This document shows, piece by piece, positions 35,586 to 43,609 of a DNA stretch of 64,000 nucleotides (its first letter is position 1; each line of letters starts with the position of its first letter). The position numbers and the translations under genes were made by a program. Location of the stretch: NCBI RefSeq assembly GCF_014779555.2, contig NZ_CP094357.1, forward strand, positions 310,001 through 374,000, written 5' to 3'. Under the pieces are notes generated by a model. The model saw only the letters and a program-made list of their open reading frames with translations, was not told where the DNA came from and searched no databases. This DNA comes from Lysobacter capsici (GTDB lineage Bacteria > Pseudomonadota > Gammaproteobacteria > Xanthomonadales > Xanthomonadaceae).

Positions 35586-36368
35586 ATGACATTCGTCATG
35601 CATGGCAGCCGTATGAACGCCGACCAAATCGAAGCCGACACAGTCTCGTCGCAAACAGACGAAACGCCGATCCGCCACGTCGATCGCCGCGACTGGGCCG
35701 CGCTGGCTGCCTCGCTCGATGCCAGCGGCCATGCGCTGTTGCCCGGCGTGTTGAGTCCGGCGCAATGCGAAGCGCTGGCGCGCGGCTACGACGACGAGGC
35801 GCTCTATCGCAGCCGGGTGGTGATGGCGCGGCACGGCTTCGGCCGCGGCGAATACCGATATTTCCGTTATCCCTTGCCGTCGCCGCTGCACGACCTGCGC
35901 GAAGCGTTTTATCCGCATCTGGCGCGCATCGCCCAGGGCTGGAACGAAAAGCTCGGTCAGGACCTGGAGTATCCGCCGACGCTGCAGGGCTTCCTCGACC
36001 GCTGCCACGCCGCGGGGCAGACCCGGCCCACGCCGTTGCTGTTGCGCTACCGCGCCGGCGATTACAACTGCCTGCATCAGGATCTGTACGGCGAGCACGT
36101 GTTCCCGCTGCAGCTGGCGATTCTGCTGTCCGAGCCCGGACGCGATTTCGAAGGCGGCGAGTTTGTGTTGACCGAGCAACGGCCGCGCATGCAGTCGCGG
36201 GTCGAGGTGGTGCCGCTGCGCCAGGGCGATGCGGTGGTGTTCGCGGTCAACCAGCGGCCGGTACGCGGCGCGCGCGGCTATTACCGGGTGGTGATGCGGC
36301 ATGGCGTGAGCCGGCTGCGCGCGGGCGAGCGGCATACCCTCGGGGTGATCTTTCACGATGCGACCTGA
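35586..36368 (+). CDS. 2-oxoglutarate/Fe(II)-dependent oxygenase
   Basis: A 260-residue prolyl-hydroxylase-like oxygenase. The iron facial triad is visible as HQDLYGEH (His-x-Asp), and the C-terminal segment RGYYRVVMRHGVSRL...RHTLGVIFHDAT holds the distal His and the Arg that binds 2-oxoglutarate. The core strand is FPLQLAILLSEPGRDFEGGE. It could hydroxylate a protein or repair alkylated bases; the substrate is unknown. Starts at 35586, 35598 or 35613 are in frame and none has a strong ribosome site. Confidence 0.75.
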   Translation: MTFVMHGSRMNADQIEADTVSSQTDETPIRHVDRRDWAALAASLDASGHALLPGVLSPAQCEALARGYDDEALYRSRVVMARHGFGRGEYRYFRYPLPSPLHDLREAFYPHLARIAQGWNEKLGQDLEYPPTLQGFLDRCHAAGQTRPTPLLLRYRAGDYNCLHQDLYGEHVFPLQLAILLSEPGRDFEGGEFVLTEQRPRMQSRVEVVPLRQGDAVVFAVNQRPVRGARGYYRVVMRHGVSRLRAGERHTLGVIFHDAT

Positions 36369-36613
36369 GCCGCGCGGGCGCGCGCCGCGATCGATGCATT
36401 GGCCGTCGCGCGCCGAATGATGCAAATCCGAACACCTCCACGTTGACCGTCCGCGCCGGCCTGTGGCGTTGGCTATGAGGTCGCGGCCTCGCGCATGAGC
36501 GCGCGCTGCCGCCGCGAACACCACGACGACCGCCGATGCGCGGCGCATGCCCGCGTGGCGCATGCCGCGGTTCGTCGTGCTCATGGACGCAGTAGCCGAC
36601 AGGGAGTAAGGCC

Positions 36614-37396
36614 ATGGCTTTGCAGGATCAGACTTATGTGCGCCGCGAGCTGGAGTTCCCGGGCGCGCTGACCAACGGCGCCAGCGGAGCGGGGACCCGG
36701 CGCATCCAGGAATGGCTGGGCTTTCACGGCAACGGCACGCCGATCGACGGCAAGTTCGGCCCGGCGACGAACCGCGCGATCGAAGCGTTCGCCGCGCGCA
36801 AGCAGATCGCTTACGCCGGCAGCCTGACTCAGCAGGTATGGAACGCGCTGGTCGAGCCGATGGCGCGCGTGGTGGCCTTGCCGGCGAGCGCGCCGAGCAA
36901 GCCGTATCCGCAACTGGTGCGCTGGTTCGCCGAGCAGCATCTGGCGGCGCATCCGGTCGAACTCGGCGGCGCCAATCGCGGCCCGTGGGTGCGCCTGTAC
37001 ATGAAGGGCAGCGAGGGCGACGCCATGCTGTGGTGCGCGGGCTTCGTCAGCACCGTGCTGCAGCAGGCGGCCGACAAGGCCGGGCGCAGCGCGCCGATCG
37101 CCGGCAGCTTCGGCTGCGACGAACTCGCCCGTCAGGCCAAGGACGCCGGCCGCTTCGTCGCGGGCAAGTCGGTGGTCAGCGGGAGTCCCGGGTTCGCCGC
37201 GCTCGGCGCCTGCGGCATCTTCCTGGTGCGCAAGACCGCGAGCGACTGGGTCCATACCGGCTTCGCCTTCGATGGCGATGGCGAAAGTTTTCTGAGCATC
37301 GAGGGCAACACCGACCACAAGGGTTCGGCCAACGGTTTCGAAGTGGCCAAGCGCACCCGGCGCTGCGCTTCGAACGATTTCATCCGGCTCGGCTGA
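36614..37396 (+). CDS. Peptidoglycan-binding amidase or endopeptidase candidate
   Basis: A 260-residue protein. Residues 25-80 form a peptidoglycan-binding-1-like domain (TRRIQEWLGFHGNGTPIDGK, FGPATNRAIEAFAARKQIAY). The rest looks like a papain-type NlpC/CHAP hydrolase: Cys141 in MLWCAGFVS, His214 in DWVHTGFAFD and Asn232 in SIEGNTD are in the order expected for a catalytic triad. It has no signal peptide, so it is either a cytosolic effector exported by a dedicated system or released on lysis. AGGGAGTAAGGCC provides the ribosome site. Confidence 0.7.
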   Translation: MALQDQTYVRRELEFPGALTNGASGAGTRRIQEWLGFHGNGTPIDGKFGPATNRAIEAFAARKQIAYAGSLTQQVWNALVEPMARVVALPASAPSKPYPQLVRWFAEQHLAAHPVELGGANRGPWVRLYMKGSEGDAMLWCAGFVSTVLQQAADKAGRSAPIAGSFGCDELARQAKDAGRFVAGKSVVSGSPGFAALGACGIFLVRKTASDWVHTGFAFDGDGESFLSIEGNTDHKGSANGFEVAKRTRRCASNDFIRLG

Positions 37397-37592
37397 GTTC
37401 GCTCACCGGGCACGCTTGGGCCGGTTCGGCTGGTTCGCCCGAGTCTCGCCACCGTTGTCGTGTTTGGCCCCCACGGCCCGCGCTTCTCTTTGGAGCGCGG
37501 GCCGTTCGCGTTGCTGAGTCTGCTTCGCTCAGCCAGACGAAATCTTGACGATGCGTATTGACGTGCCCCGCACCGCGACTTACATTGCGGTC

Positions 37593-37620
37593 GAATTGAA
37601 ATAATATAACGTTTCAATTC
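37593..37620. promoter_or_regulatory. Zur-like operator over the promoter of the metallophore locus
   Basis: A perfect 9-bp inverted repeat GAATTGAAA-N10-TTTCAATTC starts 53 bases before the first receptor gene. The 23-base stretch 37593-37615 agrees at 18 of 22 defined positions with the gamma-proteobacterial Zur consensus as I remember it (half sites GAAATGTTATA and TATAACATTTC, one base between). TAATAT at 37602 with TTACAT at 37580 (16-base spacer) could be the -10 and -35, so a bound repressor would block RNA polymerase. Assignment to Zur rather than Fur or another regulator is an inference. Confidence 0.6.
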
Positions 37621-37645
37621 ACACTTCTTCGGGGCGCAGATCACA

Positions 37646-39919
37646 GTGAGCAAATGCAGTCAGGGCGACCGCCCAGGGGCGGTCTACATAGCGCGGGCGA
37701 TGCTCGCGTGCGCGGTCGTGGCGGCCTTGCCGGCCCACGCGCAGGACGTCGCCACGCCCGGCGGTCGGGCCGACACCGCGACCAGTGGCGCGGCCAGCGA
37801 ATCGGCCGGCGGCGCCTCGCCCAAGCTGCTCGACCGGATCACGGTCGAAGGCGTCGCCACCCCGGCGACCTCGCTCGACAGCCCCAACAGCACCGGCTCG
37901 CGGCTGGGCCTGAGCGCGCGCGAGACCCCGGCCATGGTCGAGGTCCTGAGCCAGGACCAGATCCAGGCGCGCGGCCTGCGCGGCAGCGTGGAAGCGCTCA
38001 ACGCCGCGCCCGGGGTGCTGGCCGGGCAACTGCCGTCGTCGCCGGGCATGACCTCGATGCGCGGCTTCAGCGGCGGCGCGATCGCGCTGCTGGTCGATGG
38101 CGTGCGCCAGACGGCGGCGCCGTTGATCACCCGCGACTTCGACAGCTGGAGTTTCGAGCGCATTGAAGTGCTCAAGGGCCCGGCCTCGGTGCTGTACGGC
38201 GAAGGCGCGCTGGCCGGCGCGATCAATCTGGTGCCCAAGCGGCCGAACTTCGACGGCAGTGCGTTTTCCGCGCTGGCCGGCTGGGGCAGCTTCGGTAGCC
38301 AGCGTTATGCGCTCGACGCGAACTTGCCGGTCGGCGACGACCTCGCCCTGCGCGCGGTCGTCAGCCGTCGCAGCGGCGACGGCTATGTCGACGGCACCGC
38401 CAGCGATGCGACCTCGGCCACTGTGGCCGCGCTCTGGAAGCCGAGCGACACGCTCGACATCGACATCGCCCTGGATCACTTCGAGGACGACTACGACACC
38501 GCGTACTGGGGCACGCCGCTGATCCCGGCGGCGATCGCGCGCGATCCCAGCGGCCTGGTCCGCACCGGCAACGGTCTGGTGCTGGACAAGGCCATTGCCG
38601 ACCGCAACTACAACGTCGGCAACGGCGTGCAGGGCGGGCGCAGCGACTGGTTGCGCACGCGGGTCGCCTGGCAGCTCGGCGACGGCCTGCGTTTCAGCAA
38701 CGAATTCAGTTATTACGACGCGCATCGGCGCTGGTTGAATTCGGAGACGTATACCTACAACGGGCGCAGCGGCTTGCTCGATCGCGGCACCACCCGGATC
38801 GAGCACGATCATCAGTTCTGGAACGAGCGGGCGACGCTGTTCTCGGACGCGATCATCGGCGGGCGGCGCAACCGGGCTTCGGTTGGGGTCGAATTCACCG
38901 ACGGCGACTTCGCGGTGATGCGCCGTTTCGGCACCACCACCGCGGTCGATCCGTTCGCGCCGGTACGCGGCCAGGTTTCTTTCGACGACAACGCGATCAA
39001 TTTCCCGGGCGCCGGCAATCGGGTCGATTTCGATTCGAATACGCGGGTGGCGTCGTTGTTCCTCGAAGACGCGCTCAACCTGACCCCGCGCTGGCTGCTG
39101 CTGGCCGGGCTGCGCTACGACCGGATCGAACTCGAACGCAGCATCCGCGACTTGAACACCGGCAGCGTGAGCCGCTTCGAACGTCGCTACGAGCCCTTGT
39201 CGTGGCGACTGGGCACGGTGTTCGATCTGACGCCGAAGACGCAGCTGTTCGCCCAGTACAGCGAAGCGGTCGCGCCGGTCGGCAGCCTGCCGTTGCTGTC
39301 GTTGGCGAACTCGCGGTTCGAGTTGACCCACGGCCGCGCGGTCGATGTCGGAATCAAGAGTTCGTTCTGGCAGGACCGCGTCGATCTGAGTCTGGGCGGT
39401 TACTGGATCGAACAGGACGATATCGTCACCCGCGACCCGGCCAACGCCAATGTGTCGATCCAGGGCGGCCGGCAATCCTCGCGCGGCATCGAGCTGTCGG
39501 CCTCGGCCGCGCTGACCCGCGCGCTGCGGGTGGACGCGAGCGTGGCGGTGCTGGATGCGCGCTTCGATGAGCTGCGCGAGGCCGGCGGCGTGAATCGCGC
39601 CGGCAATGTTCCGCCGAACGTGCCCGAACGCGTGGCCAACCTGTTCGCGAGTTATCGCTTCGAAGGCGTGCCCATCACCCTCGGCGGCGGCGCGCGTCAT
39701 GTCGGCGCGTTCTACACCAACAACGCCAACAGCATCCGCGTCGCCGCGCACACGGTGTGGGACGCGTCGGTCGCGTACCGCTTGCCGTTCGGCGAGATCG
39801 CGCTGTTCGGACGCAATCTGACCGACGAGTTTTACGCCGACTGGTCCGGAGGCGCGACCGACCAGATCGTGATCGGCGCGCCGCGCAGCGTCGAGCTGAC
39901 TTTCAAGGTGAATCTATGA
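37646..39919 (+). CDS. TonB-dependent siderophore-type receptor
   Basis: A 757-residue outer-membrane receptor. Signal peptide to about residue 33 (ending PAHAQ), TonB-box-like DRITVEG, plug domain with LSARETPAMVEVLSQDQIQA, GMTSMRGFSGGAIALLVDGV and SFERIEVLKGPASVLYGEGA, then a 22-strand barrel ending VELTFKVNL. The plug is typical of FhuE/FpvA-type siderophore receptors. GTG 37646 is the start; the stop overlaps the next ATG by four bases. It is first in the locus behind the Zur-like box, so it probably brings in the metal complex of the compound made downstream. Confidence 0.88.
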   Translation: MSKCSQGDRPGAVYIARAMLACAVVAALPAHAQDVATPGGRADTATSGAASESAGGASPKLLDRITVEGVATPATSLDSPNSTGSRLGLSARETPAMVEVLSQDQIQARGLRGSVEALNAAPGVLAGQLPSSPGMTSMRGFSGGAIALLVDGVRQTAAPLITRDFDSWSFERIEVLKGPASVLYGEGALAGAINLVPKRPNFDGSAFSALAGWGSFGSQRYALDANLPVGDDLALRAVVSRRSGDGYVDGTASDATSATVAALWKPSDTLDIDIALDHFEDDYDTAYWGTPLIPAAIARDPSGLVRTGNGLVLDKAIADRNYNVGNGVQGGRSDWLRTRVAWQLGDGLRFSNEFSYYDAHRRWLNSETYTYNGRSGLLDRGTTRIEHDHQFWNERATLFSDAIIGGRRNRASVGVEFTDGDFAVMRRFGTTTAVDPFAPVRGQVSFDDNAINFPGAGNRVDFDSNTRVASLFLEDALNLTPRWLLLAGLRYDRIELERSIRDLNTGSVSRFERRYEPLSWRLGTVFDLTPKTQLFAQYSEAVAPVGSLPLLSLANSRFELTHGRAVDVGIKSSFWQDRVDLSLGGYWIEQDDIVTRDPANANVSIQGGRQSSRGIELSASAALTRALRVDASVAVLDARFDELREAGGVNRAGNVPPNVPERVANLFASYRFEGVPITLGGGARHVGAFYTNNANSIRVAAHTVWDASVAYRLPFGEIALFGRNLTDEFYADWSGGATDQIVIGAPRSVELTFKVNL

Positions 39920-40674
39920 GCCTGTTGCAAGCGCCGCCGAGCCCGCGGCAAACCCCGACCTTGCAGATCCATGCGGTGCGCAAGGACTTCGGCGACCGGC
40001 ATGCGCTGGAGGCCTTGTCGATGACGATCGCGCCGGGCGAGGTGTACGCCTTGCTCGGCCCGAACGGCGCGGGCAAGACCACCACGCTCAATCTGATCCT
40101 GGGTTTTCTGACGCCCGAGTCGGGCCATATCGAAGTCGCCGACGTGCGCGTGGAACGCGATCCGCTGGGCGCGCGCGCCAAGATCGCGTACTTGCCGGAA
40201 ACGGTGATGCTGCATCCGACCCTGAGCGCGATCGAGAACCTGAGCTACTTCGCCCTGCTCGGCGGACGCCGGCTCGACGAGGCGCAGGCGCGCGCGTTGC
40301 TCAGCGAAGCGGGCTTGCAGGACGAAGCGCATGCGCGTCGCGCCGCCGGTTTTTCCAAGGGCATGCGGCAAAAAGTCGGGCTGGCGATCGCGCTGGCCAA
40401 GAACGCGCAACTGCTGTTGCTGGACGAACCGACCTCGGGCCTGGACGCGAGCGCGGCCAACGATCTGTCGCAGGGCGTACGAGCGGCGTCGCGGCGCGGC
40501 ATCGCGGTGTTGATGGCGACCCACGATCTGTATCGGGTCAAAGACGTCGCCCATCGGCTCGGCATCCTGCGCGCCGGCCGATTGCTGACCGAGCGCCACA
40601 CCGCCGAGTTGTCGGCCGCGCAGATCGAGTCCTTGTATCTCGAATTGCTGGCGGTGGACGGGCAGGCCGCATGA
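39916..40674 (+). CDS. ABC transporter ATP-binding protein (ABC-2 type)
   Basis: A 252-residue ATPase with Walker A GPNGAGKT (48-55), signature FSKGMRQK, Walker B LLLLDEPTSGLD and switch His in MATHDLYR. The signature is a variant of LSGGQ, as is common in NosF-like ABC-2 systems. It overlaps the receptor stop and the following permease start, so the three are coupled. Together with two permeases it forms a full transporter; ABC-2 systems usually export, but a role in metal or metallophore handling at the inner membrane is likely here. Confidence 0.9.
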   Translation: MSLLQAPPSPRQTPTLQIHAVRKDFGDRHALEALSMTIAPGEVYALLGPNGAGKTTTLNLILGFLTPESGHIEVADVRVERDPLGARAKIAYLPETVMLHPTLSAIENLSYFALLGGRRLDEAQARALLSEAGLQDEAHARRAAGFSKGMRQKVGLAIALAKNAQLLLLDEPTSGLDASAANDLSQGVRAASRRGIAVLMATHDLYRVKDVAHRLGILRAGRLLTERHTAELSAAQIESLYLELLAVDGQAA

Positions 40675-42074
40675 GCGCGTCGCTGACCCGCTTCGAGTGG
40701 ACCTTGCTGCGCCGCGACCGGCGCGCGTGGTGGGCGTTGCTGTGCCTGGGCGCGCTGGTGCTGATCGCGTTCGCGGTCGATCTGTCGGCGATCGCCGGCG
40801 CCAACGCGGCCAAGGCCGAGGTCGCCCACGCCGAACGCGCGCGCTGGCTCGGCCAGGGCGAGAAAGATCCGCATTCGGCCGCGCACTACAGCATCTTCGC
40901 GTTCAAGCCCACGCCGGTGCTGGCCGCGCTCGATCTGGGCGTGGAGCCCTTCGTCGGCCAGACCGTGTGGCTGGAGGCGCACGTGCAGAACGACATGCTG
41001 TATCGGCCGCAAGGCGACGCCTCGGCCTTGCAACGCGCCGGTCTCACAAGTCCGGCCGGATTGCTGATCGGGTTCGCGCCGCTGGTCGCGTTCCTGCTCG
41101 CGTTCACCGCGGTGGCGATGGACCGCGAACGCGGCACCTTGCGGCTGGCGCTCGGCGCGGCGTTGCGGCCGCGCGCGATCGTGATGAGCAAGGCGCTGGC
41201 GATCTGGCTGGCTTTGGTCGCGACCTTGGTCGCGCCGGTGACGCTCGCGGCGACGATCGCGGCGGCGGCGCTGGACGCGTTCGACGGCGATATCGCGCTG
41301 CGGCTGTTGCTATGGGCCGGTGCGATGTCGCTGTATCTCGCGGTGCTGACCGCGGTCGGGGTGACAGTATCGATGCTGGCCGGCAGCGTGCGCGGCGCGC
41401 TCGCGCTGCTGTTCGGGCTGTGGATCGTGTTCGGCCTGGCCTTGCCGCGCTGGGCCAACAGCGCGGTCGAACGCGCGCAGCCGCTGCCGTCGTCGCAGGC
41501 GGTCAAGCAGCAGTTGATCGATCAGGCGCCGTCGTTCTGGACCGCCGAGGACGCGAAGAAACATCAGGCCGCCTTGCTGGCCAAGTACGGCGCACGCAGC
41601 AAGCAGGAGCTGAGCGTGGACTTGCGCGGCGCCGAGCTGGATCTGAGCGAGCGTCATTCGCACGAAGTCTTCGATCGCGTGCTCGGCGGCTTCTACGACC
41701 AGGTCGAAGCGCAGGACCGCGCCTATGCCGCGATGGGCTGGCTGTCGCCGATGGCGGCGATGCAGAGTCTGTCGCCGCTGCTCGCCGGCAGCGACTTCGT
41801 CCATCACCGCGGTTTCATCGACGGCGCCGAGCGTTACCGCCGCGCCCTGGTCAATCGCATGAATCAGGACGTGATGGCGCATCCGCTCAACGGCGAACAG
41901 GCGCGACACACCGCCGGCGAATCGCTGTGGGCGCAGATACCCGAGTTCCGCCATCAACCGCCGCGTCTGGGCGCGGCATGGGGCAATGCCGCCGCGGCGC
42001 TGTTCGCATTGCTGGGCTGGAGCGTGCTGGCCTTGGCCGGGTTGCTGTGGACGGCGCGGAGGATGAAGCCATGA
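40671..42074 (+). CDS. ABC-2 permease, DUF3526-type, first copy
   Basis: A 467-residue membrane protein. One span at the N-terminus (WWALLCLGALVLIAFAVDLS), a large non-membrane loop, then a cluster of spans (LLIGFAPLVAFLLAFTAVAM, IWLALVATLVAPVTLAATIA, GALALLFGLWIVFGLALPRW) and a final C-terminal span (WSVLALAGLLWTARR). Two large extracytoplasmic segments are characteristic of the DUF3526 group. Start ATG overlaps the ATPase stop; its own stop overlaps the second permease. Confidence 0.82.
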   Translation: MSASLTRFEWTLLRRDRRAWWALLCLGALVLIAFAVDLSAIAGANAAKAEVAHAERARWLGQGEKDPHSAAHYSIFAFKPTPVLAALDLGVEPFVGQTVWLEAHVQNDMLYRPQGDASALQRAGLTSPAGLLIGFAPLVAFLLAFTAVAMDRERGTLRLALGAALRPRAIVMSKALAIWLALVATLVAPVTLAATIAAAALDAFDGDIALRLLLWAGAMSLYLAVLTAVGVTVSMLAGSVRGALALLFGLWIVFGLALPRWANSAVERAQPLPSSQAVKQQLIDQAPSFWTAEDAKKHQAALLAKYGARSKQELSVDLRGAELDLSERHSHEVFDRVLGGFYDQVEAQDRAYAAMGWLSPMAAMQSLSPLLAGSDFVHHRGFIDGAERYRRALVNRMNQDVMAHPLNGEQARHTAGESLWAQIPEFRHQPPRLGAAWGNAAAALFALLGWSVLALAGLLWTARRMKP

Positions 42075-43606
42075 GCGCGATCGCACACGAGGCCGGTCGC
42101 TTGCGCGCGGCCGAGACCGCGCCGGTGACGGTGGGTTTCAGCACGCTGCTGGCCTGGGAACTGCGCCATATCGGCCGCCAGCGCCTGCTGTGGATGGTGC
42201 TGGTGTTGCTCGGCCTGGCGATGCTGTGGGGCGCGTACAGCGGCGCGAGCCTGCATCGCGCGCAGACCGCGGCGATCGCGCGCAGTCACGCCGCCGATGC
42301 GGCCTGGACCGCGCAGATCCGCGAGCGCGCGCGCCGCTATGCCGAGCCGGCCGAAAGCCCGGTGCCGTATTGGCAGGACCCGACCGACGTGGCCGGTTTC
42401 AGCCGCTATTTCCTGCGCGCGCAGAGCGACAAGCCGCATCTGCCGTTGTCGCCGCTCGCGGTCGGGATCAGCGACCTGATGCCCAGCCGCCTGCCGGTCA
42501 AGCTGGAAACGCCGTTCGGCGCCGAGCCCGCGTACGACTTCGAAAATCCGCGCGGGCTCGGGCTCGGCCGGTTCGATCTGGGCTTCGTGCTGATCTATCT
42601 GTTGCCGGTGGCGACGATCCTGTTGATCGGTCTGCTGTCCACGTTCGAACGCGATCACGGCATGTTGCGGCTGATCGCCGCGCAGCGGGTCGGGCCGCGG
42701 GCGTGGCTCGGCGCGCGCGTCGCCGCGATCTTCGCCTGGCTCGCGCCGGCGACGCTGGCGTTGTTGTTGTTGAGTCTGTTGTTCGCCGGGGTCGACGCGA
42801 CTGCGGCGATGCCGGAACTGTTCGCGTCGGCGGCACTGGTGGTGGCCTACCTGTCGTTCTGGGCCACGCTGGGATTCGTCGTGGTGTCGGCATGGCCCAG
42901 CGCCGCCGGCGCGATCAGCCTGATGGGCGCGCTGTGGGCGGCGCTGGTGATCGGTGTGCCGCTGCTCGGCAGCGCATGGGCCGATCGTCTGGGCGATGCG
43001 CCTACGCCGGTGGCCTATGTCGATGCGCAACGCCGCGCCAACGATGCGATCGGCAGCGAGCGCGACGCGATCGTGACCGCGATGTTTCGCGCGCGCGCCG
43101 ATCTGGCCGCAGCGACCGATCGCGTCGCGAAGATCGATTACGCGACCCGCATGACCTTCCTGGCGCCCGAGCTGGAGCGACGGCTGGCGCCGTTGCGCGA
43201 TCGTCAGCTGGCGGCGCGCGCGGCGCGCGAACGCGTGTCGGACTGGGCCGGCTATGTGTCGCCGTCGCTCGGCCTGGAGCAGGCGCTGTCGGTGCTCGCC
43301 GGCACCGACAGCGATCGGCATCGGCGTTTCGAGCAGCAGACCCGCGCCTACCAGCTGCGCCTGCGCGATTGGTTCTATCCGCGCATCCAGCGCGAGATCG
43401 CCACGCCGACGCCGCGACCGCCCAACAGCTACGGACGAATGAACTTCGCCGAGTACGACGCCATCCCGGTCTACCTCGGCGCCGAACTGCCGGCGTCGGC
43501 GCGGGTCGCCGCGACCTTGCCGTTCGCGGCCTGGCTGTTGCTGTTGGCCGCGCTGCTGACCGGCTTGGCGTTGCGGCGGTTGCGGCGCTGGCCGACGGAG
43601 CTTTGA
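42071..43606 (+). CDS. ABC-2 permease, DUF3526-type, second copy
   Basis: A 511-residue permease of the same layout as its neighbour: LLWMVLVLLGLAMLWGAYSG, periplasmic loop, then FVLIYLLPVATILLIGLLST, LAPATLALLLLSLLFAG, ALVVAYLSFWATLGFVVVSA, and a closing span WLLLLAALLTGLALRRL. The two permeases would pair as a heterodimer with the ATPase. It contains YDFENPRGLGLGRFDLGF before the first main span, a block seen in DUF3526 proteins. The next receptor gene starts four bases after the stop. Confidence 0.82.
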   Translation: MSAIAHEAGRLRAAETAPVTVGFSTLLAWELRHIGRQRLLWMVLVLLGLAMLWGAYSGASLHRAQTAAIARSHAADAAWTAQIRERARRYAEPAESPVPYWQDPTDVAGFSRYFLRAQSDKPHLPLSPLAVGISDLMPSRLPVKLETPFGAEPAYDFENPRGLGLGRFDLGFVLIYLLPVATILLIGLLSTFERDHGMLRLIAAQRVGPRAWLGARVAAIFAWLAPATLALLLLSLLFAGVDATAAMPELFASAALVVAYLSFWATLGFVVVSAWPSAAGAISLMGALWAALVIGVPLLGSAWADRLGDAPTPVAYVDAQRRANDAIGSERDAIVTAMFRARADLAAATDRVAKIDYATRMTFLAPELERRLAPLRDRQLAARAARERVSDWAGYVSPSLGLEQALSVLAGTDSDRHRRFEQQTRAYQLRLRDWFYPRIQREIATPTPRPPNSYGRMNFAEYDAIPVYLGAELPASARVAATLPFAAWLLLLAALLTGLALRRLRRWPTEL

Positions 43607-43609
43607 TCG

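Noticed and set aside
37561-37620. Fur box as the main operator of the metallophore locus
   Set aside because: The palindrome lacks the GATAAT-ATTATC hexamers of Fur sites and fits the Zur pattern better, although Fur control cannot be excluded without a genome-wide comparison.
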